This document shows positions 1 to 7,840 of a stretch of DNA of 64,000 nucleotides, piece by piece. Positions within the stretch are counted from its first letter, which is position 1. The number at the start of each line of letters is the position of its first letter. Position numbers and translations under genes: made by a program. The notes below the pieces were generated by a model. That model searched no databases. It was not told where the DNA came from and was given only the letters and a program-made list of their open reading frames with translations. Origin of the DNA: Butyrivibrio proteoclasticus B316 (lineage in GTDB: Bacteria; Bacillota; Clostridia; Lachnospirales; Lachnospiraceae); assembly GCF_000145035.1 (NCBI RefSeq), contig NC_014387.1:3403897-3467896 (forward strand), written 5' to 3'.

Positions 1-347
1 TCAAGATCCTTGAGGGCTTTGTATCTCTGGATCACATTGCCCTTGTGTCCAAGACTATAAGCATCTTCTATGATCTGAGGATTCTTCCATGAAATGCCAA
101 GATCCTCGCCGCTAACCTGAAGACTGCGGCCCTCGCCGGCATCGAGAGTAATCTCTGCACCAGCCATCTTATCAAAATAGGAATGAACAGCCGCTGTTGC
201 GTCTGATACTGTCATTCCTGAAACATCTATATCTCCGATATAAACGCCATTTGCAATTGTTCGTCCATCTGCTGCTTTTGTCCGAATACCAGGCAGAAGT
301 AACAGCACACCAATGAAGAGAAGAACTCCTCCGAGAAATTTTTTCAT
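1..347 (-). CDS. VanW/PG_binding_4-type cell-wall protein, N-terminal part (runs off the window)
   Basis: The first 115 codons of a minus-strand gene are visible and the rest lies beyond the left edge. The ATG at 347 follows an AGAGGGGGC Shine-Dalgarno. The protein opens with MKKFLGGVLLFIGVLLLL, a membrane anchor or signal peptide. After it comes an NGVYIGDIDVSGMT segment and a helical stretch typical of the PG_binding_4 domain, which precedes VanW or YkuD domains in Firmicutes. Extracytoplasmic peptidoglycan association is inferred from that family. Whether the C-terminus is VanW, YkuD or G5 cannot be seen. It is divergent from the small membrane protein at 433. Confidence 0.75.
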   Translation of the reverse strand, partial: MKKFLGGVLLFIGVLLLLPGIRTKAADGRTIANGVYIGDIDVSGMTVSDATAAVHSYFDKMAGAEITLDAGEGRSLQVSGEDLGISWKNPQIIEDAYSLGHKGNVIQRYKALKDL

Positions 348-432
348 AATGCCCCCTCTGAAAGATTGTGCTATTATAAATTATATGCAATATAGTTAGA
401 ATATTTACTCCTTAACTGAAAGGATATTATAG

Positions 433-1077
433 ATGAAATTACCCTTTTTAGCAAGCTTCATAGTTCTTATCGTCCTCTTCAACATCTCCTCCCGCAAGGT
501 TTCCAGGAAGGTCGAGCAACAGGAGGCTGACTTTTGGGAAAAAGAGCGTGCGGCCAACAGTGTACGTAAAAAAAGTTTAGAAAATCTTGAATACATACAC
601 ATTCCAACTCAGCTCCTCCCGTTTGAAACATACGGTGAAAATGAAATCCTTCGCAAGGCAGAAGAAGAAATCCTAGCACTAAAGGATGAAAAGATCGTCA
701 ATTTTACAGGAATAACAAATACAGATCTCAAGCTTGAATATGGAGCCGCCAATATCACAGCTCTTACTCAGTATGACCTTAATTATACTGCTCTTGTTGT
801 CGCTCTCCAGAAATGGGGACAGGAGTTATATAATCAGGGACGTTTTGAAGATGCCTGCGCTGTTCTTGAATTCGCTGTCAAGACAAGGACAGATATCTCC
901 GGAACCTACAGACTCCTGATTGATATGTACAAGACAAAACTTGGTCTTGTTGAAAGCGAAATATCTCATAAATTGCAGGCTCTTACTCCTATAGCCAATG
1001 AACTTAATTCTCTTAGCCGTAATCAGATCACCAAAATGATTGATGAAGCTCTTGAAACCATGAATGTCGAAGCCTGA
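433..1077 (+). CDS. Membrane-anchored hypothetical protein with TPR-like helices
   Basis: A 214-residue protein whose family I do not recognise. Residues 1-18 (MKLPFLASFIVLIVLFNI) form one membrane anchor, followed by a charged, probably coiled-coil region (20-50). The C-terminal half contains a helix pair (ALQKWGQELYNQGRFEDACAVL) that reads like a TPR unit. The ATG at 433 follows AAAGGATATTATAG. It is transcribed away from the VanW-type gene and converges on galT, sharing a terminator with it. A scaffold role at the membrane is only a guess from the architecture. Confidence 0.7.
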   Translation: MKLPFLASFIVLIVLFNISSRKVSRKVEQQEADFWEKERAANSVRKKSLENLEYIHIPTQLLPFETYGENEILRKAEEEILALKDEKIVNFTGITNTDLKLEYGAANITALTQYDLNYTALVVALQKWGQELYNQGRFEDACAVLEFAVKTRTDISGTYRLLIDMYKTKLGLVESEISHKLQALTPIANELNSLSRNQITKMIDEALETMNVEA

Positions 1078-1119
1078 AATCTCATTAAAATAAAGCAATT
1101 CACTGAATTACAAACGATA

Positions 1120-1159
1120 AAAAGGTTTACACTATCTCATCCGATAATGTAAACCTTTT
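1120..1159. terminator. Bidirectional terminator between the 433 gene and galT
   Basis: Perfect 12-bp stem AAAAGGTTTACA (1120-1131) / TGTAAACCTTTT (1148-1159) with a 16-nt loop. A/T tracts on both sides let it serve the two convergent genes. Confidence 0.85.
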
Positions 1160-1173
1160 CTACTAGATTCTGA

Positions 1174-2718
1174 TCAAAGAGACTTGGTGAATCTGTCAAA
1201 AGCAGCCTGTCCCTCAGGTGTTCTCTTATAAACACCTGCATCTTCCAGAACATGCATGAATACTTCTCCAATCTCATTCTGAACAATCTCATCAATATTG
1301 CTCTCATTGATCACATCATATTTCTTGCTAAACTCATCTACCCAGTCGGCATGCTTCTCAAGAACCTCGTCAGCTCTAAGATCAGCGCCTGCAAGCATAG
1401 CTTTTTTGAGCTGTGCCATCTCTGATTTGAGTCTGGCAGGAAGAACAGCAAGCCCCATTACTTCTATAAGTCCAATGTTCTCTTTCTTAATATGATGAAG
1501 CTGAGCATGAGGATGATAAACTCCAAGAGGATGTTCCTCAGTTGTAATGTTATTCCTCAGAACCAGGTCAAGCTCATACTTATCTCCACGCTTTCTGGCA
1601 ATAGGTGTAATTGTGTTGTGAGGAGTTCCATCGGTCTCAGCAAACACAAATGCAGCCTCGTCAGTATAACCTCTCCACTTATTAAGGATCACGTCAGCAA
1701 GTTCAATGATCCTATCCGTATCAGTACCTGAAAGTCTGATAACCGACATAGGCCATTTAACAATTCCACTCTCTACATCCTCAAAGCCCTTGACTGTGAA
1801 TGTTCTCTCTACTGGAGCCTTAGCCATTGCAAAGGTGTAATGACCGCCCTGGAAATGGTCATGGCTTAAAATAGAACCTCCAACTATCGGAAGATCTGCA
1901 TTGGATCCGACAAAATAGTGAGGAAATGCCTTAACAAAATCAAATAGCTTACAGAAGGTATTGTGCTCAATCTTCATAGGAATGTGCTGTGAATTGAATA
2001 CAATACAGTGCTCATTATAGTAAACATATGGAGAATACTGAAATCCCCATTTGGAATTCTGGATAGTTACAGGAATGATCCTGTGATTCTCTCTGGAAGG
2101 ATGATCTAATCTTCCTGAATACCCCTCATTCTCCCAGCACAGCTGACACTTAGGGTATCCACTCTGCTTGGCATTTCTGGCAGCTGCGATAGCCTTAGGA
2201 TCCTTCTCAGGCTTGGAAAGATTAATAGTAATGTCAAGATCACCGTATTCTGTTGGTGCTATCCACTTCATATCCTTGGCAATACGATATCTGCGTATAT
2301 AATCACTGTTCTTGGAAAGATTATAGTAGTAATAGGTTGCAGCCTCAGGGCTCTCTTTATACTTCTCATTAAATTTCCTGATAACAGCGCTTGGTCTTTC
2401 TACAAAGTGTCCCATCAGTCTGGTATCAAATAGATCTCTGTAAACTACACTGTCATTCTCGATTAGTCCATTTGCAGCGGCATAATCATCAAGCTCTCCA
2501 AGAACCTTCTCCAGATAATTTCCAAGTTCTGCTTCATCTCCCGGAACCTCTGCGACAAGCTTCTCAATATCTGTTATCTCTGCCTCTACGCTATCGAGTC
2601 CCAGCTCAATCAAAAGAGAATTAACTGTATAAATGATATCCTCTTTCTCTATAAGTCCTGTTGCCAGTCCATATGCTACAAGTTTCTTAATTGCTACATT
2701 TATATCTGTCATAGCCAT
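1174..2718 (-). CDS. galT: Galactose-1-phosphate (UDP-glucose--hexose-1-phosphate) uridylyltransferase, class II
   Basis: Leloir-pathway enzyme that exchanges galactose-1-phosphate and UDP-glucose to give UDP-galactose and glucose-1-phosphate in the cytoplasm. At 514 residues it is the long Firmicutes (GalT type 2) form. Visible hallmarks are SHDHFQGGH at about 285-293 and, near residue 410, a YHPHAQLHHIKKENIG block that includes the catalytic histidine region. The ATG at 2718 follows AGGAG; a second ATG two codons in is possible. It lies 18 bp downstream of galK and is almost certainly co-transcribed with it. No galE or mutarotase is present nearby. Confidence 0.95.
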   Translation of the reverse strand: MAMTDINVAIKKLVAYGLATGLIEKEDIIYTVNSLLIELGLDSVEAEITDIEKLVAEVPGDEAELGNYLEKVLGELDDYAAANGLIENDSVVYRDLFDTRLMGHFVERPSAVIRKFNEKYKESPEAATYYYYNLSKNSDYIRRYRIAKDMKWIAPTEYGDLDITINLSKPEKDPKAIAAARNAKQSGYPKCQLCWENEGYSGRLDHPSRENHRIIPVTIQNSKWGFQYSPYVYYNEHCIVFNSQHIPMKIEHNTFCKLFDFVKAFPHYFVGSNADLPIVGGSILSHDHFQGGHYTFAMAKAPVERTFTVKGFEDVESGIVKWPMSVIRLSGTDTDRIIELADVILNKWRGYTDEAAFVFAETDGTPHNTITPIARKRGDKYELDLVLRNNITTEEHPLGVYHPHAQLHHIKKENIGLIEVMGLAVLPARLKSEMAQLKKAMLAGADLRADEVLEKHADWVDEFSKKYDVINESNIDEIVQNEIGEVFMHVLEDAGVYKRTPEGQAAFDRFTKSL

Positions 2719-2736
2719 TTCACTCCTAAATCCTGA

Positions 2737-3918
2737 TCAGATTTCCTGTGGGCCGCCACCGATTTCTACAGTATAGAAGGTTGCTTCATAACCAATCTTC
2801 TTAAGGTAGTTTTCTCCAACAATTCTCTTAAAGTCTTCAACAGCTTCATCCTTGACTATAGAAACTGTGCATCCGCCGAATCCGCCGCCTGTCATTCTGG
2901 AGCCGATAACTCCCGGAATCTTCCAGGCTTCCTCAGCAAGTGTATCAAGCTCAACACCTGTTACATCATAATCATCACGAAGAGATTCATGTGACTGTCT
3001 CATAAGCTCACCAAAGTGCTCGATATCTCCTGCCTTAAGTGCCTTAACAGCTTCAATTGTACGCTGGTTCTCATAAACAGCGTGCTTAGCTTTCTTCTGC
3101 ATATCAGGATCTGTGAGAACATCCTTATGAGCCTCAAACTCTTCTATTGAAAGATCTCCAAGTCCCTTTATATCTACAGTTTTCTGAAGAATTGCAAGCG
3201 CTTCTTCGCACATGCTGCGTCTTGCATTGTACTGTGAATCAGTAAGCTTGTGCTTCTTATTAGTATTAGCTATTACAATCTTGGCTCCATCAAGCTTGAT
3301 AGGAGCATATTCATATGACAAATCTGCTGTATCAAGGAAAATAGCGTTATTCTCTTTACCCATAGCTGATGCGAACTGATCCATGATTCCGCAGTTACAG
3401 CCGTTGTAGTTGTTCTCTGAATACTGGCCGATAAGAGCTATATCCTGATTAGTAACATCAAATCCATAAAGGTCTCTTAATATAAATCCTGTAAGAACCT
3501 CAAGAGAAGCTGATGATGAAAGGCCTGATCCATTAGGAATATTTCCATTGATGACCATATCAAAGCCCTTATCAAGCTTCATTCCACGTCCTGCAAATGC
3601 CCATATAACGCCAATCGGATAATTAGTCCATCCTGCCTGATCGTTTATAGTATCTATATCATCAAGATTTACTCCGTATACACCAAACCTGTCCTGATTG
3701 ACAGAATAGAACTGAACTACGCGGTCATCTCTTTTAGCAACAGCTGCATAAGTTCCAATTGTAAGCGCACATGGAAAAACATGTCCTCCGTTATAGTCGG
3801 TATGTTCACCTATAAGGTTAACTCTTCCCGGTGCAAAGTATGTCTTGATGCCTTCTCTTTTTCCAAAAACCTTCTCGAAATTCTCAAGAACTGACTGCTT
3901 CATGTTCTGATCGATCAT
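2737..3918 (-). CDS. galK: Galactokinase
   Basis: GHMP-family kinase of 393 residues that phosphorylates alpha-D-galactose at C1 with ATP. The galactokinase signature GRVNLIGEHTDYNGG is at residues 31-45. The ATP-binding loop PNGSGLSSSAS and the C-terminal GGGFGG motif are both present. The start follows GGAGGGTTTT. It is the first gene of a galK-galT operon. The upstream gap (3919-4090) is AT-rich and must hold the promoter; I could not fix a convincing operator there. Confidence 0.96.
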   Translation of the reverse strand: MIDQNMKQSVLENFEKVFGKREGIKTYFAPGRVNLIGEHTDYNGGHVFPCALTIGTYAAVAKRDDRVVQFYSVNQDRFGVYGVNLDDIDTINDQAGWTNYPIGVIWAFAGRGMKLDKGFDMVINGNIPNGSGLSSSASLEVLTGFILRDLYGFDVTNQDIALIGQYSENNYNGCNCGIMDQFASAMGKENNAIFLDTADLSYEYAPIKLDGAKIVIANTNKKHKLTDSQYNARRSMCEEALAILQKTVDIKGLGDLSIEEFEAHKDVLTDPDMQKKAKHAVYENQRTIEAVKALKAGDIEHFGELMRQSHESLRDDYDVTGVELDTLAEEAWKIPGVIGSRMTGGGFGGCTVSIVKDEAVEDFKRIVGENYLKKIGYEATFYTVEIGGGPQEI

Positions 3919-4094
3919 AAAACCCTCCTGTATTTTTAAACTTTATGTTTTTTCTTATAAATAGATTATCAATTTATTTACTCTCTCAGAGCAATTATTC
4001 TGCTTATACTATATATTTAAGATGCAAATATTTAAATACCACTTTGTTCATATTACCTGTCAAAATGTTAACTGTTAATAATTAGTTAAAAAAT

Positions 4095-4125
4095 CCCGGG
4101 TATAGTCAAAAGCCATATACCCGGG
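4095..4125 (-). terminator. Terminator of the xpaC-telA operon
   Basis: Perfect 10-bp stem CCCGGGTATA / TATACCCGGG (4095-4104, 4116-4125). On the minus strand it is followed by ATTTTTTAAC, giving a classical rho-independent terminator downstream of telA. Confidence 0.9.
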
Positions 4126-4168
4126 TCATTTTGTTCATATGTAAATATAAGTCTGTAAAACAGATGAA

Positions 4169-5341
4169 TTACTGCTTAGCAGCCTGAAGAAGCTTATCCT
4201 TGAGCTGATTCTCGATCTGTGAAAGCTCAGCTTCTGCCTCACGACGCTTAGCCTTACCTTCTGTCTGGATCTTGAGAACCTCATCAAGAGTTGTGATAAG
4301 AGACTCATTTGTATGCTTGAGAGTTTCGATATCAACAATTCCTCTCTCTGCCTCTTTAGCGCTCTCGATAGTTGCAACCTTGAGTGCATCTGCATTTGCC
4401 TTGAGTAATTTATTAGTCATATCGTTAACTTCTCTCTCTGCCTGAGCAGCCTGTGTTGAATGTTCGATACCGATAGCAATAACCATCTGGTTCTTCCAAA
4501 GAGGAATAGTATTAACGATAGTTGACTGAATCTTCTCAGCCATTACTGTGTCTGAGCTCTGTACCATACGGATCTGTGGGCCGGTCTGCATAGCAATAGT
4601 TCTTGTAAGCTCGAGGTCATAGATCTTCTTCTCAAATCTGTCGCACTTGTTTGCGAAATCCTTAGCCTTCTCGGCATCCTCAGGAAGTCCTGATTCCTCA
4701 GCCTTCTTCTGAAGTTCTACAAGTGTAGTACTACGCTCCTGTTCAAGTCTCTTCTTACCTGCAAGGATGTACATTGTAAGCTCCTTGTAGTAGTTGAGGT
4801 TGAGGTCATACATTCTGTCGAGAAGCTCTACGTCCTTCATCAGTGTTACCTGATGTCTCTCAAGCTCATTAGAAATAGTCTCAACGTTTGTCTCAACCTT
4901 GTTGTACTTGGCCTTCATGCCCTCAATCTTGTTGGCACCTCTCTTGAAGAGAGCCTTAAGTCCCTTCTCATCCTCAGCGATGTCAAAGCTCTTGAGCTGT
5001 GTAACGAGATCAGTGATCATATCACCAACCTGTCCCATATCCTTGGTACGTACATTATCTATAGCTTTCTCAGAGAAATCTGCAAGCTTCTTCTGTGTAC
5101 CAACACCATAGTTCATGATACCTGTTGTGTTGCTGATATCAATCTGCTTGCTGAAATCATCAACCTGTTTAAGTTCCTCAGCTGATAACTGCGCTTCCAT
5201 TGCAAGGTTGCCGTTGTCCTTGGCTTTCTCAGGCTCTGCCTGAACTGCTTCCTGTGCAGGTGCCTCTGCTGTAGCTGCCTCTGCCCCAAAAGAAAGTGAA
5301 GGTGCAGCTGGTGCTGCATCAAAGTTTAACTCATCTCCCAT
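4169..5341 (-). CDS. telA: TelA/KlaA-family toxic anion resistance protein
   Basis: A 390-residue cytoplasmic protein of the TelA family (PF05816; YaaN in Bacillus), rich in alpha helix and charged coiled coil. An N-terminal Ala/Glu/Pro-rich stretch (about 1-45) precedes the conserved body, with the family block DVELLDRMYDLNLNYYKEL near the middle. The family is linked to tellurite and nisin tolerance, but its molecular activity is not established. A start with AGGAGG lies 26 bp downstream of xpaC. The same xpaC-telA order occurs in Bacillus, supporting a joint role in envelope stress. Confidence 0.9.
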   Translation of the reverse strand: MGDELNFDAAPAAPSLSFGAEAATAEAPAQEAVQAEPEKAKDNGNLAMEAQLSAEELKQVDDFSKQIDISNTTGIMNYGVGTQKKLADFSEKAIDNVRTKDMGQVGDMITDLVTQLKSFDIAEDEKGLKALFKRGANKIEGMKAKYNKVETNVETISNELERHQVTLMKDVELLDRMYDLNLNYYKELTMYILAGKKRLEQERSTTLVELQKKAEESGLPEDAEKAKDFANKCDRFEKKIYDLELTRTIAMQTGPQIRMVQSSDTVMAEKIQSTIVNTIPLWKNQMVIAIGIEHSTQAAQAEREVNDMTNKLLKANADALKVATIESAKEAERGIVDIETLKHTNESLITTLDEVLKIQTEGKAKRREAEAELSQIENQLKDKLLQAAKQ

Positions 5342-5367
5342 TACAAAAATCCTCCTAAAAACTTAAT

Positions 5368-6576
5368 TTATTTATCAAACTCAAGAACTGCACCCTGCTG
5401 TGCCTGAGCCATCATCCCTCCTGCAGCTGAAACCTGCATTCCGTCATCTGTAAGTCCATCCTGTGCCATCATTGTCTTCATGACTGAAATATCTGATGAG
5501 ATATCCCAGGCCATATCCTGGAAAAGGCTGTCAAGAAGCTTCTCAAAAGCTTCATTGATCGTATCCATAACTTCATCAATCTCTTTTTTGGTCTGCTGAA
5601 CATTCTCACCCTGAACCGCCTGCTTATCAAGTTCCACATAAGCAGCAAGAAGTTTCTTGGTTGTAGGCAGATAGTAGTTCATCAGTTTATGAAGATCATC
5701 TGCTGTATCAGGCTCTTTTTTAACCTGCTCAAAAATCTTGTTCATAAGGCTCTCGAGTTTATAGAGCTTATTAGACATTTCCTCTGTGTCAGGGATAACA
5801 TCATTTATCTGTCTGACAAAAACAATATACTCTCTTCCTTCATCCAAAATGCTCTGAACCTTGTCAGGCGCCTTGGCAGGAGTAGCAGACCTTGTGAGTT
5901 CCTCAACCTGAGCATCTCTTTCCTCTCTAGCCATTCTGTCGCGCTCTGCTCCAAGATAGAGCTGATATGCAGCATCTGTTATCATAAAAGTAGAGTTCGT
6001 AGCGTCAAATTTACCTCTTGGAAGATAGTCCATAGCAACCATATCCTTGAGATTCTTGTACACTTTCTCATCAGATTCGAGAGCCGCAGCAGCAAGATCA
6101 CTTACCTTAAAATATTCTGCATTCTTGAGAATATTACCATATTTGTGCATTGCCTTCGCCAGTTTGAATTTCTTAAGACCTCTGAATCCCCATAAACCTG
6201 TTGCAATCGTAATTGCAAGCATCGTTATTATCAAAGGCATCAGATGAGAAAAAAGACATCCAAAAAACGCCCAGAAAAAGCAAAAAGAAAGTGATGTTCC
6301 AATTATTCCCTCGACCAGTCCGTTATATTTGCTGATCCTCTTGGCCAAAAATGGAAATGTGTGAACAGCATTAGCGCCATTGTTACGGACTATATGTACC
6401 GTTCTGTCCTGATTGATACCACTGGCATAAGTCGTCTTGCGCTCAATACTGACTGACTTGACTGTTCTACTGATCTCTCCGGCCAGCTTACTGTAATCAT
6501 TGGTATCTATGGCCTTAGTCACACTCTTTAATATATCGTTACCCGCATTTAAAAGTTCCTGCGTATTCTTATCCAC
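5368..6576 (-). CDS. xpaC: XpaC-like 5-bromo-4-chloroindolyl phosphate hydrolysis family protein
   Basis: About 402 residues, matching XpaC (PF10112) in its partnership with telA and its layout. A soluble N-terminus is followed by two membrane segments (around residues 100-145 of the longer reading) and a long helical C-terminal domain with a DDLHKLMNYYLPTTKKLL block. An ATG exists at 6597 with no ribosome site. The GTG at 6576 has GGGAGG six bases upstream, so I prefer it. Despite the family name, the true biochemical role is unknown. It is the first gene of the xpaC-telA operon and shares its upstream gap with the divergent AraC gene. Confidence 0.82.
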   Translation of the reverse strand: MDKNTQELLNAGNDILKSVTKAIDTNDYSKLAGEISRTVKSVSIERKTTYASGINQDRTVHIVRNNGANAVHTFPFLAKRISKYNGLVEGIIGTSLSFCFFWAFFGCLFSHLMPLIITMLAITIATGLWGFRGLKKFKLAKAMHKYGNILKNAEYFKVSDLAAAALESDEKVYKNLKDMVAMDYLPRGKFDATNSTFMITDAAYQLYLGAERDRMAREERDAQVEELTRSATPAKAPDKVQSILDEGREYIVFVRQINDVIPDTEEMSNKLYKLESLMNKIFEQVKKEPDTADDLHKLMNYYLPTTKKLLAAYVELDKQAVQGENVQQTKKEIDEVMDTINEAFEKLLDSLFQDMAWDISSDISVMKTMMAQDGLTDDGMQVSAAGGMMAQAQQGAVLEFDK

Positions 6577-6794
6577 AACCTGCCTCCCGGATTTCATAAC
6601 AATCCGATTTCTACTACTCTAATTTACAAAACATGCAAGTCCATTTTACAGTAAGTCTACCTAAAATACAATTTTAATGAGGGATTTGTTTCATTTTTTC
6701 TAATTAGTTTCCTTGCCTATACATTAGTTAAATTGTTAATATGAAAATATAATATGAATTTATCTGGATTACATTAAGAAACGGAAAAAGATAT

Positions 6795-7706
6795 ATGGAA
6801 AAAGCCTACAAACTCCTCTTTAATACGGAGGAATCAGATGATCTGTATGTTTACTGCTGCGGCCTGTCCCAGACAGAACCCGGACACAGCTTTGGGCCTG
6901 CCCTTAAGCCTCATTATATGATTCACTATATTCTCAGCGGAAAAGGCTCATTTACTATCGGTGGCCAAAAATATCCGCTGACTGAAAAATATGGTTTCCT
7001 TATTGTACCTGATGAGCTGGCCTACTATGTTGCAGATGAAAAAGATCCCTGGACCTACGTATGGATTGGCTTTGGCGGAAATCGTGCCAAAGAAATAGTC
7101 TCTCAGCTTGGCCTTTCTCTACAGCAGCCTATATTTATGAGTGATAAATCCAAGGACATTTACGGTCTTGTCAAAGATATGATGGATCACAATACCTTTA
7201 GTGTAGAGGATTCACTTCGCAGAAATGGACTTTTATCTCTCTTTTTGTCTGTTATTGCGTCAGGACTCTCTGTCACTCCCAGAAGTGATTCCAGCAGCGA
7301 TAACAACTATGTTCACAAGGCTCAGGCCTTTGTACGCAGCAACTACTATAATCCGATCAAGGTTACTGATATTGCTGATTATGTCTGCATCAACAGAAGC
7401 TATCTCTATACCTTGTTTCAGGAAAACCTTGGTATATCACCTCAACAATACCTTTCAAGCTATCGAATTGCCAAGGCTTCAGAGCTATTGCAGTTAACGG
7501 ATCTTCCAATTGAATCCATATCTATATCCTGCGGCTATTCAGACCCTCTTGTTTTCTCCAAGGCCTTCAAACAGGAAAAAGGTATGTCCCCCTCCAAGTT
7601 CCGTAAGAGCCTTCCTAAGAGTGGAAATACCGCAGGCGCTGAACATTTAAAGCAGGTGGAAAAGCTTATAGAAAAGCATCATCTTGATTCAAATGATCCT
7701 AACTAA
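6795..7706 (+). CDS. AraC-family regulator with N-terminal cupin sensor
   Basis: A 303-residue regulator. Residues 1-150 form an AraC-type cupin sugar-binding domain (HYMIHYILSGKGSF). Residues about 175-270 carry the double helix-turn-helix with DIADYVCINRSYLYTLFQENLGISPQQYL and ISCGYSDPLVFSKAFKQEKGMSPSKFR. Such proteins usually activate carbohydrate genes in response to a sugar. Its target is not evident from position: it diverges from xpaC and converges on glgP. The ribosome site is weak (ACGGAAAAAG). Confidence 0.88.
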   Translation: MEKAYKLLFNTEESDDLYVYCCGLSQTEPGHSFGPALKPHYMIHYILSGKGSFTIGGQKYPLTEKYGFLIVPDELAYYVADEKDPWTYVWIGFGGNRAKEIVSQLGLSLQQPIFMSDKSKDIYGLVKDMMDHNTFSVEDSLRRNGLLSLFLSVIASGLSVTPRSDSSSDNNYVHKAQAFVRSNYYNPIKVTDIADYVCINRSYLYTLFQENLGISPQQYLSSYRIAKASELLQLTDLPIESISISCGYSDPLVFSKAFKQEKGMSPSKFRKSLPKSGNTAGAEHLKQVEKLIEKHHLDSNDPN

Positions 7707-7725
7707 AATTATTACAAAAAAGTCT

Positions 7726-7764
7726 AAAAGGGATTGCCGCATTTTATTGCTGACAATCCCTTTT
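7726..7764. terminator. Terminator between araC-type gene and glgP
   Basis: 11-bp stem AAAAGGGATTG (7726-7736) / CAATCCCTTTT (7754-7764), followed by TT on the plus strand. The A-rich left flank also gives a T-run to the minus strand, so both convergent genes can use it. Confidence 0.88.
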
Positions 7765-7840
7765 TTCATTTCTTGTTCATATTCATATTACATGATATAC
7801 ATTTATATCACATGATAGACGAATTGCATCATGAGAAAAA

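Noticed and set aside
172..390. 72-codon frame on the minus strand at the left edge
   Set aside because: It overlaps the start of the VanW-type gene in another frame. That frame has the ribosome site, signal peptide and family match.
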